This document shows positions 8,132 to 16,685 of a DNA stretch of 64,000 nt, in pieces. This DNA is from Streptomyces sp. NBC_00690. Lineage in GTDB: Bacteria; Actinomycetota; Actinomycetes; Streptomycetales; Streptomycetaceae. The position numbers and the translations under genes are program-made. The stretch lies in contig NZ_CP109009.1 of assembly GCF_036226685.1 (NCBI RefSeq), forward strand, positions 3,596,001-3,660,000, given 5' to 3'. How positions within the stretch are numbered: position 1 is the first letter of the stretch; every line of letters starts with the position of its first letter. The notes beneath the pieces are model-generated. The model did not search any database. It was not told where the DNA came from and was given only the letters and a program-made list of their open reading frames with translations.

Positions 8132-8692
8132 CAGGTGCGCGGCTCCGCGTAAGCACAGGAGCCTATCCGGGTAGATCGATACGCCCGGTGCCCCCCTGGC
8201 CCGATGTTGTCTTATTTTATTGCCGCTTGAGGGTGCGTCAGCCCAGGTGGAGGGAGATCCCGACGGCGCCATCCCAACAGGTGGGCATCCATGCGTTGAC
8301 ACGTGATTGACGGAAATTCGCCGCAACTGCCACTGGTTCGACCTCTTGCCCGATGGCTCGGCCGAGTCGCGCGCATCAGTCGCCGGGTCACCCTCGTCAC
8401 ACTGGCCCCGGCGTAGGGACTTCCCGTATATCACTCAGCGGAATGTCGGGCCGCCAACCGGCCCTGGTCGAGCCATGACGGGGAGCGAGAACGGACGCTT
8501 CCCTTCCGGTCTGCGGGCTCATTCCCCCTCGGGGACACCGTCATACCCAAGGAGGATGACCACCCCTCGCAGTCCGCCCAAAGAGGGCCTTGGGAACGGG
8601 CACGGGGGCTGACGATCGGCGCTACAACGGCGACCAGGATGGGACACGTCCCCCCAGCAAGCTCACAGCCGACGCAACAGGAGCCCTTCCTC
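8132..8692. other. Divergent intergenic region between bldA and the ABC exporter
   Basis: This 561-bp stretch carries the bldA promoter (minus) and the exporter promoter (plus). A -10-like TAGGCT on the minus strand (8165-8160) would start RNA about 20 bases ahead of the tRNA. A local AT-rich island (TTATTTTATTG near 8213) is conspicuous in this GC-rich DNA. On the plus strand, AAGGAGG is directly followed by an 18-codon frame (8556-8612), but with no spacing, so it is not called as a gene. Confidence 0.4.
8160..8165 (-). promoter_or_regulatory. Candidate -10 element of bldA
   Basis: TAGGCT on the minus strand fits TANNNT and sits 28 bases before the tRNA 5' end. The matching -35 position is GC-rich and does not resemble TTGACA, so this is a weak candidate. 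Confidence 0.3.
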
Positions 8693-9463
8693 GTGACCAC
8701 CACGCCCATCGCACACCGCGCCACCGCCGTGGCCGCCCGCGCCACGGATCTGTCCAAGGTGTACGGACAGGGCGAGACCCAGGTGGTCGCGCTCGACCGA
8801 GTCAGCGTGGACTTCCGCCAGGCGGAGTTCACCGCCATCATGGGCCCGTCCGGCTCGGGCAAGTCCACCCTGATGCACTGCGTCGCCGGCCTCGACACCT
8901 TCAGCTCCGGCTCCGTGCGCATCGGCGACACCGAACTCGGCACTCTGAAGGACAAGCAGCTCACCCAGTTGCGGCGGGACAAGATCGGCTTCATCTTCCA
9001 GGCGTTCAACCTGCTGCCGACGCTCACCGCCCTGGAGAACATCACGCTCCCCATGGACATCGCCGGCCGCAAGCCCGACAAGCAGTGGCTGGAAACCGTC
9101 ATCGACATGGTGGGTCTGCGCGACCGCCTCAGCCACCGTCCCGCGGAGCTCTCCGGCGGCCAGCAGCAGCGCGTCGCCGTCGCTCGCGCCCTGGCCTCCC
9201 AGCCGGACATCATCTTCGGTGACGAGCCCACCGGAAACCTGGACTCCCGCTCCGGCGCTGAGGTCCTCGGCTTCCTCCGCAACTCGGTGCGCGAACTGGG
9301 TCAGACCGTCGTCATGGTCACCCACGACCCGGTGGCCGCCTCCTACTCGGATCGCGTGATCTTCCTGGCCGACGGCCGGGTCGTCAACGAGATGCTGCAC
9401 CCCACCGCGGACGGCGTCCTCGACCAGATGAAGGCATTCGACGCCAAGGGCCGGACCAGCTGA
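8693..9463 (+). CDS. ABC exporter ATP-binding protein (MacB/LolD type)
   Basis: ATPase partner of the FtsX-type permease that follows at 9513. The 256-residue protein has Walker A GPSGSGKST (about residue 55), the Q-loop in FIFQAFNLLPT, signature LSGGQQQR and Walker B IIFGDEPTG, then the switch His in MVTHD. The GTG at 8693 is chosen because AGGAG lies about ten bases upstream and the paralogue at 46874-47662 starts at the equivalent residue (MTT...). The pair is expected to work at the cytoplasmic membrane, expelling or mechanically transmitting to an unknown substrate. Confidence 0.9.
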   Translation: MTTTPIAHRATAVAARATDLSKVYGQGETQVVALDRVSVDFRQAEFTAIMGPSGSGKSTLMHCVAGLDTFSSGSVRIGDTELGTLKDKQLTQLRRDKIGFIFQAFNLLPTLTALENITLPMDIAGRKPDKQWLETVIDMVGLRDRLSHRPAELSGGQQQRVAVARALASQPDIIFGDEPTGNLDSRSGAEVLGFLRNSVRELGQTVVMVTHDPVAASYSDRVIFLADGRVVNEMLHPTADGVLDQMKAFDAKGRTS

Positions 9464-9512
9464 CCATCGGCCGACTCGTCGACCTCCGGCTCTCACCACA
9501 GGACTGACTGAC

Positions 9513-12059
9513 ATGTTCCGTACCGCCTTGCGCAATGTGCTCGCGCACAAAGCCAGATTGCTGATGACCGCGCTCGCCGTGATGCTCGGCGTGGCCTTCG
9601 TCTCGGGCACCCTGGTCTTCACCGACACCCTCGGCAACGCCTTCAGCAAGCAATCGGCCAAGAGCTACGACGGCATCGCCGTGGTGGCCAACGGCTCCAC
9701 CTCCGAGATCGGTGCCGGCGCCGAGAAGGAGGAGGGCATTCCCTCCGCCGCCCTGGAGAAGATCCAGAAGCTGGACGGTGTCACCGATGTCACCGGCCGG
9801 GTCTCCGGATTCGCCGGGGTCGCCGACCCGTCGGGCAAGCTGATCGGCAGCGGCTGGGCCAACAAGGGCGGCAACTACGCCGCCGGCAAGGACGGCAAGG
9901 ACGCCGCGTACGACTTCGCCAAGGGGTCCGGACCGGCGCAGGCCCGGCAGATCGCCCTGGACAAGGACACCGCCACGAAGGGCAAGTACGAGGTCGGCGA
10001 CACCGTCCGCGTCGCCACCAACGGGCCGGTGCAGGAGTACAAGCTCTCGGGAATCTTCACCACCGAGGACGGTGCGGTCAACGCGGGCGGCAGCCTGGTC
10101 CTGTTCGACACCGCAGTCGCCCAGAAGCTCTATCTGAAGCCCGGCTTCTTCCATGACATCACCGTCAGTGCCACGCCCGGCACGTCGGACGCGAAGCTCC
10201 TCGCCGCGGTCGAGCCCCTGCTCCCGGAAGGCGCCGCGGCCCAGACCGCACAGAAGCTGGCCGACCAGGAGGCCAAGGACATCGAGTCCGAGTTGAGCGC
10301 GATCAACAACATGCTGCTCGCCTTCGCGGCGATCGCGCTCTTCGTCGGCACCTTCCTGATCGCCAACACCTTCACCATGCTGGTCGCCCAGCGCACCAAG
10401 GAACTGGCCCTGCTGCGCGCCGTCGGCGCCTCCCGTCGACAGGTCAAGCGCTCGGTGATCCTTGAGGCGTTGGTGGTGGGTCTGCTCTCCTCCATCGTCG
10501 GATTCGTCCTCGGCCTCGGCCTCGCGGTCGGGCTGCGCTCCGCCATCAGCAGCTTCGGTGCGAAGCTCCCCAACGGCCCGCTGGTCGTCTCCCCCACGGC
10601 CGTGCTCGCCGCACTCGCCGTCGGTGTGCTGATCACCGTCCTCGCCGCCTGGCTGCCCGCCCGTCGAGCGGCGAAGATCGCCCCGGTCGCCGCCATGAGC
10701 AGCGTGCACGCGGTGGCCTCGACCAAGTCCCTGGTCGTACGGAACACCATCGGCAGCATCGTCACCGCCGCCGGTGCGGGCGCCATCCTCGCCGGTGCTT
10801 CGACCGGTGGCAACGAGGGCCGGCTGATGATCGGCGCCGGTGCGTTCCTCACCCTCATCGGGGTCATCATCCTGATCCCGCTGCTGTCCCGGCCGATGAT
10901 CGCCGTGGTCAAGCCGCTGCTCCAGCGGATGTTCGGGGTCGCTGGCAAGCTCGCAGGGCAGAACGCGGTCCGCAACCCCCGCCGTACCGGTGCCACGGCT
11001 TCCGCACTGGCGATCGGTCTCACCCTGGTCACCGGCCTGACCGTCATCGGTGTCACGCTGGGCCAGGCCATCGACCGGATGACCACGGACAACGTCCGCG
11101 GTGACTACTTGGTGAGCATGGCCAACGGCGGCTCCATGGACCGCTCGGCACTCGAAGCGCTCCAGAAGGCCAAGGGTGTGGAGGCCATCACTCCGCAGCA
11201 GGCGATGGACATGGAGATCAAGGACGAGGACTGGGCCGTCTCCGCCGTCACCCCCGGTGACGTCGAGAAGGTCTTCGCCATGGAGGCCATCTCCGGCTCG
11301 CTCTCCACCCTCGCCGATGGACAGGTCGCCATCGCCGAGTCGGTCGCCAAGGACAACGGCTGGAAGGCCGGTGACCCGCTCGCCGTCAAGATCGGTGACG
11401 CGGAGCCCCGCAAGTCGCTGAACCTGACGGTCGGCGCGATCTACAAGGACAACGAGTTCCTCTCCTCGTTCGTCGTCTCTACCAAGCTGGCGGACCCGCA
11501 CTACGAGAAGCCCTACATCTCCGAGATCTGGCTCAAGATGGACGGCGGCGAGACCAAGGCCAACGAGCAGGCCCTGGTGAGCGCGCTGGGTGACAACCCC
11601 GGTATGAACATCATGGACCGTCAGGACATCCGCAATATGTTCGGCGGAATGATCAACACCATGCTGTACATGATGTACGGACTGCTGGGCATGGCCCTGA
11701 TCATCGCGGTCCTCGGAGTGGTCAACACCCTGGCGATGTCGGTCTTCGAACGTCAGCAGGAGATCGGCATGCTGCGGGCGATCGGTCTGGACCGGGCCAA
11801 GGTCAAGCGCATGATCCGCCTGGAAGCCATCGTGATCTCGCTCTTCGGCGCGGTGATCGGAGTCGTCCTAGGCTCGTTCCTGGCCTGGGCGATCGGCGAG
11901 ACGTTCAAGAGCAGCATCCCGAACTACGAGCTGGTCATCCCGATGGACCGCATCGGACTGTTCCTGCTGCTGGCCGGTGTGGTCGGGGTACTGGCCGCGC
12001 TCTGGCCGGCCCGCAGCGCCGCCCGTCTGAACATGCTGACCGCGATCAAGACGGAGTAG
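9513..12059 (+). CDS. ABC exporter permease with two FtsX domains
   Basis: 848 residues. An N-terminal membrane helix (LLMTALAVMLGVAFVSGTLVF, about 17-37) is followed by a large extracytoplasmic domain (about 40-260) and a first FtsX block of three helices (about 265-395) containing AQRTKELALLRAVGASRRQV. After two short helices (about 410-460) comes a second helix-plus-periplasmic-domain and a second FtsX block (about 710-848) with ERQQEIGMLRAIGLDRAKV. This duplicated layout is typical of actinobacterial MacB/LolC-like permeases. It follows the ATPase by 49 bp and forms an operon with it, ended by a strong hairpin. A paralogous pair lies at 44307-47662. Confidence 0.9.
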   Translation: MFRTALRNVLAHKARLLMTALAVMLGVAFVSGTLVFTDTLGNAFSKQSAKSYDGIAVVANGSTSEIGAGAEKEEGIPSAALEKIQKLDGVTDVTGRVSGFAGVADPSGKLIGSGWANKGGNYAAGKDGKDAAYDFAKGSGPAQARQIALDKDTATKGKYEVGDTVRVATNGPVQEYKLSGIFTTEDGAVNAGGSLVLFDTAVAQKLYLKPGFFHDITVSATPGTSDAKLLAAVEPLLPEGAAAQTAQKLADQEAKDIESELSAINNMLLAFAAIALFVGTFLIANTFTMLVAQRTKELALLRAVGASRRQVKRSVILEALVVGLLSSIVGFVLGLGLAVGLRSAISSFGAKLPNGPLVVSPTAVLAALAVGVLITVLAAWLPARRAAKIAPVAAMSSVHAVASTKSLVVRNTIGSIVTAAGAGAILAGASTGGNEGRLMIGAGAFLTLIGVIILIPLLSRPMIAVVKPLLQRMFGVAGKLAGQNAVRNPRRTGATASALAIGLTLVTGLTVIGVTLGQAIDRMTTDNVRGDYLVSMANGGSMDRSALEALQKAKGVEAITPQQAMDMEIKDEDWAVSAVTPGDVEKVFAMEAISGSLSTLADGQVAIAESVAKDNGWKAGDPLAVKIGDAEPRKSLNLTVGAIYKDNEFLSSFVVSTKLADPHYEKPYISEIWLKMDGGETKANEQALVSALGDNPGMNIMDRQDIRNMFGGMINTMLYMMYGLLGMALIIAVLGVVNTLAMSVFERQQEIGMLRAIGLDRAKVKRMIRLEAIVISLFGAVIGVVLGSFLAWAIGETFKSSIPNYELVIPMDRIGLFLLLAGVVGVLAALWPARSAARLNMLTAIKTE

Positions 12060-12076
12060 TCGCAGCCCTATTCCGG

Positions 12077-12119
12077 GCCCCGCGCCGCCGAGCCATTGCG
12101 CTCGGCGGCGCGGGGCTTT
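12077..12119. terminator. Bidirectional hairpin terminator
   Basis: A perfect 16-bp stem (12077-12092 with 12101-12116) with an eight-base loop and TTT after it on the + strand. It lies between the convergent permease and Cfa genes. Confidence 0.85.
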
Positions 12120-12149
12120 CTGATGACGTCCCCCGCACGCGGGGCGCGT

Positions 12150-13556
12150 TCAGTTCCAGGTACGGCTGCGCAGCGGCACGCCCGACGCACCGTCCGGGCT
12201 GGTCCGCACCGCCAGGATCTGGTTGACGCCGATCCTGTTGCGCTCGAAGGACAACGCACTCGCCGCCATGTAGAGCCGCCAGACCCTCGCCCGCCCCGGC
12301 GAGGTGAGGCGAACCGCCGTCGGCCAGTGCGCCTCCAGATTGGCCACCCAACGACGGAGGGTGAGGCCGTAGTGCTCCCGGATGGACTCCACGTCCCGCA
12401 CTTCGAAGCCGGCGTCCTCCAGCGTGCCGACGGTACGGCCCAGGGGAGCCAGCTCACCGTCCGGGAAGACATAGCGGTCGATGAAGTCGTCGAGCCGATA
12501 CGCGGACTCGTCGCCCTCGGGCCGGCGTCCGATCTGGTGGTTCAGCAACCGGCCCCCCGGGGCGAGCAGGGTGTAGAGCTGATCGGCGTACTCCCGATAG
12601 CGGGCGGCACCCACGTGTTCGGCCATCCCGATCGAGGAGATCGCGTCGTACGGACCGTCCCCGACGTCGCGGTAGTCCTGGACGCGAATCTCGATCCGGT
12701 CGGTGAGGCCGGCTTCCGCGATGCGCTTGCGGGCGTAGGCGGCCTGTTCCCTGGAGAGCGTGACCCCGGTGACCCGGACGCCGTACTCGCGGGCCGCGTG
12801 CAGGGCCAGCGAGCCCCAACCGCAGCCGACGTCGAGCAGCCGATCGCCCTCCGTCAGACCGAGCTTGCGGCAGACCAGGTCGAGCTTGTCGCGTTGGGCG
12901 TCCTCCAACGTCTCCACCACTGCGTCACCAGGGCCGGTCTTCCAGTAGGCGCAGGAGTAGACCATGGACGGCCCGAGGACGAGTTCGTAGAACGGGTTGC
13001 CGACGTCGTAGTGATGGCTGATGGCCTGGCGGTCGCGGTGCTTGGTGTGGAGCGGGCCGTGGCGCCGGGGGACCTCCTCGGCGGGGGGAGCCGGCGGAGG
13101 CAGCGGTCCGCCCCAGCGCAGGAGGGTGCGGGCGGCCGAGTGGTGGGCGGGGTCCAACAGAAAGCGAAGTCGGGTGCGGGCTGCCGTGCCGAGCCGTTTG
13201 GCGCGGGTGGCTCGATGTGCCCGAGCGCCTTGCCGCACCGGTGGGAGGGGTCTCGCCCCGGTGCTCTCCTGCGCGGCGGGACCGGGTGTCCGATCCCAGA
13301 CGAGCCCGGCCAGTTGGTCGAGGACTGCGTAGAGATCGCCTTCCACTTCGATGTCCCCCGCCACCCAGGCGCGTGCCAGACCCAGCTCACCCGGGCGCCA
13401 CAGCAGCCGGCGCAGGGCCCTGCGGTGCCGTACGACGAGCACGGGCCCGCCCGGTGGTCCCGACTCCGATCCGTCCCAGGCCCGGATGCGTACGGGAAAG
13501 CGCGTGCCGAGCAACTCCTCGGCAAGGGCGGTCAACCGCAGTGCGGCGTCGGCCAT
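12150..13556 (-). CDS. cfa: Cyclopropane-fatty-acyl-phospholipid synthase family methyltransferase
   Basis: Transfers a methylene group from S-adenosylmethionine to unsaturated acyl chains of membrane phospholipid. The 468-residue protein has an N-terminal lipid-binding part (about 1-150) and a SAM fold with motif I LLDVGCGWGSLALHAA (about residues 238-254) and QDYRDV. The CFA-type signature HHYDVGN (about 160) with PSMVYSCAYW marks the family, and EHVGAARY is in the active-site region. ATG at 13556 has GGAGGT six bases upstream. It could be a related methyltransferase making methyl-branched or cyclopropane fatty acids. Confidence 0.88.
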   Translation of the reverse strand: MADAALRLTALAEELLGTRFPVRIRAWDGSESGPPGGPVLVVRHRRALRRLLWRPGELGLARAWVAGDIEVEGDLYAVLDQLAGLVWDRTPGPAAQESTGARPLPPVRQGARAHRATRAKRLGTAARTRLRFLLDPAHHSAARTLLRWGGPLPPPAPPAEEVPRRHGPLHTKHRDRQAISHHYDVGNPFYELVLGPSMVYSCAYWKTGPGDAVVETLEDAQRDKLDLVCRKLGLTEGDRLLDVGCGWGSLALHAAREYGVRVTGVTLSREQAAYARKRIAEAGLTDRIEIRVQDYRDVGDGPYDAISSIGMAEHVGAARYREYADQLYTLLAPGGRLLNHQIGRRPEGDESAYRLDDFIDRYVFPDGELAPLGRTVGTLEDAGFEVRDVESIREHYGLTLRRWVANLEAHWPTAVRLTSPGRARVWRLYMAASALSFERNRIGVNQILAVRTSPDGASGVPLRSRTWN

Positions 13557-13616
13557 GGTGTGACCTCCGTGGTGGTGTTCTGCCTGCGTGCGTACTGCTG
13601 CTCGTTCCGTCGTACT

Positions 13617-13681
13617 AATGACGCGTACCGATGACGCCTACCGATGGCGCCTACCGATGGCGCTTACTGATGACGCGTGCT
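13617..13681. repeat. Five tandem 13-bp units upstream of cfa
   Basis: Units start at 13617, 13630, 13643, 13656 and 13669 and follow the pattern GATGRCGCNTACC with one to three changes each. The fourth and fifth units are the most diverged. The array lies 61-125 bp upstream of the cfa start. A second 13-bp array at 26097-26148 shares the first seven bases GATGGCG. Confidence 0.8.
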
Positions 13682-13898
13682 GATCGGTGAACAACGCACG
13701 CACTGTGGGTGCTTCCCATCACGGGGCACTCCCGCACGGATCGGGCTGTGCGCCCCTCGGTCGGCGGTGCGGATCGAGGGCATCGAACGGTCACGGGGAG
13801 GGGCGGGAACACGGTCCCGAAAGGCGCCGGAGCCTTGTGCCACGGGGGCAGGTACCGGTCGCCGCCCTAGGGGAGGGGCCGACGGGGTGCGGACATGG

Positions 13899-13938
13899 CG
13901 AAGGGCCGCCCGCACCACGGATGGCGGACGGCCCTTCG
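13899..13938 (-). terminator. Hairpin terminator of the NADH dehydrogenase gene
   Basis: CGAAGGGCCG (13899-13908) pairs with CGGCCCTTCG (13929-13938); beyond one mismatch, CCGC pairs with GCGG further in. It lies 28 bp past the stop codon of the minus-strand gene. Confidence 0.75.
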
Positions 13939-13965
13939 GTCAGGTACTGCGGATGAGCGGCGAGG

Positions 13966-15351
13966 TCAGGATGCCTTCGCCTTCTCGGGGGCGGGCGCCG
14001 CCTGGGCTGCGACCGGGGTGGGCTTGGCGGCCTCGTAGAACTCCTCGCGAGGCGTCTCGATCGCGCCGAGCGAGACCACTTCGCGCTTGAGGAACATCGC
14101 GAGCGTCCAGTCGGCGAACACCCGAATCTTGCGGTTCCAGGTCGGCATGGCCAGACCGTGGTAGCCACGGTGCATGTACCACGCGAGACGGCCGCGGAGC
14201 TTGATCTTCACCTTGCCCACGACGATCATCGCGACGCCCTTGTGGAGGCCGAGGCCCGCCACCGCGCCCTTGTTGGCGTGGCTGTACTCCTTCTGCGGGA
14301 AGCCCCGCATACCGGAGATCACGTTGTCGCCGAGGACCTTCGCCTGGCGCAGCGCGTGCTGGGCGTTCGGCGGGCACCAGGCGTTCTCGACGCCGGCCTT
14401 GCGGGCGGCGACGTCGGGCACCTGGGCGTTGTCACCGGCGGCCCAGGCGTAGTCGAGACCCTGCACCTGGAGGCAGGTGGAGGTGTCGACGTGGCCACGG
14501 GGGCCGAGCGGCAGACCGTAGCGGGCGAGCGCCGGGTTGGGCTTCACACCGGCGGTCCACACGATGGTGTTGGAGTCGACCTCAAGGCCGTTCTTGAGCA
14601 CCACGTGGCCGTCCACGCAGGAGTCCATCGAGGTCTGGAGGTAGATCTCGATGCCGCGGCCCTCAAGGTGCTCCTTGCCGTACTTGCCGAGCTTGGGCCC
14701 GACCTCGGGAAGGATCTTGTCCGCGGCGTCGACCAGCACGAAGCGCATGTCCTCGCGCTTCACGTTGGAGTAGTACTTGGCGGCGTCCCGCGCCAGGTCC
14801 TCCACCTCGCCGATGGTCTCGGCGCCGGCGAAGCCGCCGCCGACGAAGACGAAGGTGAGCGCCTTGCGGCGGACCTCTTCATCGGTGGTGGAGTCGGCCT
14901 TGTCGAGCTGCTCAAGCACATGGTTGCGCAGGCCGATGGCCTCTTCGATGCCCTTCATGCCGATGCCCTGCTCGGCAAGGCCAGGGATCGGGAAGGTGCG
15001 GGAGATCGCACCGAGCGCGACCACCAGGTAGTCGAAGGGGAGCTCGTACGCCTCACCGACCAGCGGGGAGATCGTGGCTACCTTGCGGTCCTGGTCGATG
15101 GTGGTGACACGTCCGGTGAGCACTTCGGCCTTGGGCAGCACGCGTCGCAGCGGTACGACGACGTGCCGCGGCGAAATGCTGCCGGCAGCTGCTTCGGGCA
15201 GGAAGGGCTGGTACGTCATGTAAGAGCGCGGGTCGACGACCGTGACGGTCGCCTCGCCGTACCGCATCTTCTTGAGGATGCGGCGCGCCGCATACAGACC
15301 TACGTACCCCCCGCCAACTACGAGGATCCTGGGACGCTCCGTGGTGCTCAT
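13966..15351 (-). CDS. ndh: Type II NADH dehydrogenase (NDH-2)
   Basis: A single-subunit, non-proton-pumping NADH:quinone oxidoreductase on the cytoplasmic face of the membrane. The 461-residue protein has an FAD-binding ILVVGGGYVGLYAAR (residues about 10-24), the NAD-binding FVFVGGGFAGAETIGE (about 170-185), and the second FAD motif LDYAWAAGDNAQVPD (about 300). The C-terminal part has the amphipathic stretch thought to bind the membrane. ATG at 15351 matches the start of the dinucleotide fold; the open frame continues upstream without a ribosome-binding site. A Rex-box-like repeat lies 36-51 bp upstream, suggesting control by the NADH/NAD ratio. Confidence 0.88.
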   Translation of the reverse strand: MSTTERPRILVVGGGYVGLYAARRILKKMRYGEATVTVVDPRSYMTYQPFLPEAAAGSISPRHVVVPLRRVLPKAEVLTGRVTTIDQDRKVATISPLVGEAYELPFDYLVVALGAISRTFPIPGLAEQGIGMKGIEEAIGLRNHVLEQLDKADSTTDEEVRRKALTFVFVGGGFAGAETIGEVEDLARDAAKYYSNVKREDMRFVLVDAADKILPEVGPKLGKYGKEHLEGRGIEIYLQTSMDSCVDGHVVLKNGLEVDSNTIVWTAGVKPNPALARYGLPLGPRGHVDTSTCLQVQGLDYAWAAGDNAQVPDVAARKAGVENAWCPPNAQHALRQAKVLGDNVISGMRGFPQKEYSHANKGAVAGLGLHKGVAMIVVGKVKIKLRGRLAWYMHRGYHGLAMPTWNRKIRVFADWTLAMFLKREVVSLGAIETPREEFYEAAKPTPVAAQAAPAPEKAKAS

Positions 15352-15386
15352 GCCATCGAGTATCCACCCCACTGACACAGGGTGCT

Positions 15387-15402
15387 CGTGAGCCCCTTCA
15401 CA
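15387..15402. promoter_or_regulatory. Rex-box-like inverted repeat in the ndh leader
   Basis: The 16-bp site CGTGAG-CCCC-TTCACA (minus-strand reading TGTGAA-GGGG-CTCACG) matches 10 of 12 fixed positions of the redox repressor Rex operator TGTGAA-N4-TTCACA. It lies 36-51 bp ahead of the ndh start codon, in the region where the promoter must be. Confidence 0.45.
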
Positions 15403-15670
15403 AGGAGTAGGTCTACCTCTGCTACACTGCGCGCCCTCGTGACCGAGGTCATGCATCCCCGAGGGAACCACTGCACCTCGGTGATCGTTGGGAACCGCCT
15501 GTGAGCTGGTCCTTAGACCCGGGCGGGCAGGAAACCACTGATCTGGTTCAGCTGACGGAAACACCCGCCCGGAGGGCCCCGATCCGGCCGCCGACCCCCC
15601 ATTCCAGGCCCAACCGGCCCTCAGTGGTGGCTTTTCGGCCGCGAACCGCCCCCATCAGGGCCCTTTTCCT

Positions 15671-15686
15671 TGTGAAGAACTTCACG
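15671..15686. promoter_or_regulatory. Near-perfect Rex-box-like inverted repeat
   Basis: TGTGAA-GAAC-TTCACG matches the Rex operator consensus at 11 of 12 fixed positions. It lies 10 bp beyond the ppx stop codon and 320 bp upstream of ndh, so its target promoter is unclear. The same repeat could simply be a short hairpin. Confidence 0.4.
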
Positions 15687-15696
15687 AACTTCATTT

Positions 15697-16611
15697 CTAG
15701 GCGGCGGACCAGGCGATCCCATCAAGGATGTCGTGCTCGCTGACCACCACTTCTTCGGCCCCGATCCGCTCCATGACGGCGAGCAGCACACAGGCGCCGG
15801 CGACGATGACGTCCACCCGTCCCGGGTGCATCACCGGGATCGCCGCCCGCTCGTCGTGGGTGGCGTCCATCAGCTTCTGGACGATGCCCTTGACCTGCTC
15901 CAAGGAGATCCGGGCATGGTGGATCGCCGTGGAGTCGTAGGCGTCCAGGCCCAGCGCGATACCGGCGACCGTCGTCACCGATCCGGCCAGTCCCACGAGG
16001 GTGCGCGCGCCCCGGAGCGGTACGGTCCGCTCCGCGAGGTCGAGCGCCGCTTCGATATCGGCCCGCACGGCCGCGATCTCCGCCGGCGCAGGCGGATCGC
16101 TGCGGACGTGCCGCTCGGTCAGCCGCACACAGCCGATGTCCACCGACTTCGCGGCCTCGACCCGCTCCCGTCCGATGACGAACTCCGTCGATCCACCGCC
16201 GATGTCCACCACCAGCCGCTCCTCGTGGCCGGGCAGTTCTTTGGTCGCCCCGGTGAAGGAGAACTCGGCCTCCTGATCACCGCTGATGACCTCGGGCTCC
16301 ACCCCGAGGACATCCCGCACGCCACGGACGAAATCGTCCCTGTTCTCTGCGTCCCTCGACGCCGAGGTGGCCACGAAGCGCAGCCGCTCCACACCGTGCT
16401 CCTCGATCACCGCGGCGTACTCGCGGCAGGCGGCGAAGGTGCGCTCCAGCGCCTCGGGCGCCAGCCTGCCCGTGCGGTCCACTCCCTGGCCGAGCCGAAC
16501 GATGGTCATGCGGCGATCGAGCTCCACCAGCTGCCCGGTGGCGAGGTCCGCGTCGGCGACGAGCAGACGGATGGAGTTGGTACCGCAGTCGATCGCGGCG
16601 ACGCGGGTCAT
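15697..16611 (-). CDS. ppx: Exopolyphosphatase (Ppx/GppA family)
   Basis: Hydrolyses polyphosphate, or the pentaphosphate (p)ppGpp precursor; cytosolic. The 304-residue protein has the ASKHA phosphate-1 motif AAIDCGTNSIRLLV (residues 5-18), the phosphate-2/adenosine region LVVDIGGGSTEFVIG (about 138-152), and GLAGSVTTVAGIALG (about 215). The length is that of the short actinobacterial Ppx without the C-terminal HD-like domain. ATG at 16611 follows GGAG. It is the last gene of a likely run eno, ftsB-like, DUF501, ppx on this strand. Confidence 0.88.
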   Translation of the reverse strand: MTRVAAIDCGTNSIRLLVADADLATGQLVELDRRMTIVRLGQGVDRTGRLAPEALERTFAACREYAAVIEEHGVERLRFVATSASRDAENRDDFVRGVRDVLGVEPEVISGDQEAEFSFTGATKELPGHEERLVVDIGGGSTEFVIGRERVEAAKSVDIGCVRLTERHVRSDPPAPAEIAAVRADIEAALDLAERTVPLRGARTLVGLAGSVTTVAGIALGLDAYDSTAIHHARISLEQVKGIVQKLMDATHDERAAIPVMHPGRVDVIVAGACVLLAVMERIGAEEVVVSEHDILDGIAWSAA

Positions 16612-16685
16612 GCGCGCTCCTCATAAGAAGAAGGACGAGACGAGAGGGAAGAGACGGGGAAGGCAAAGAAGAGAGGAGCGGCGAC

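Larger units (their letters stand above)
13557..13965. other. Intergenic region with 13-bp tandem repeats
   Basis: This 409-bp stretch holds the cfa upstream region, a five-unit tandem repeat (13617-13681) and the terminator of the NADH dehydrogenase gene (13899-13938). I found no gene in it. Confidence 0.6.
15352..15696. other. Intergenic region between ndh and ppx
   Basis: This 345-bp stretch holds two Rex-box-like inverted repeats (15387-15402 and 15671-15686). It also has a long cruciform-like structure in which CCGGGCGGG (15519-15527) can pair with CCCGCCCGG (15564-15572) around an inner AACCA/TGGTT stem. The structure may be the end of the ppx transcript or a small RNA. No protein gene is supported. 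Confidence 0.5.

Noticed and set aside
7941..8174. 77-codon frame running across bldA
   Set aside because: It reads antisense through a certain tRNA and has no ribosome-binding site.
8556..8612. 18-codon frame after AAGGAGG, possible leader peptide of the ABC exporter
   Set aside because: The ribosome-binding site touches the ATG with no spacing; no regulatory codons or attenuator hairpin.
9384..11501. 705-codon minus strand frame opposite the FtsX permease
   Set aside because: Asp/Gly/His/Arg-rich, no domain; the permease on the other strand is clear.
14158..15375. 405-codon + strand frame opposite ndh
   Set aside because: Same reason: a shadow of the real gene's codon bias.
15501..15743. 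80-codon + strand frame between ndh and ppx
   Set aside because: Overlaps the end of ppx, Arg/Pro-rich, no start signal.
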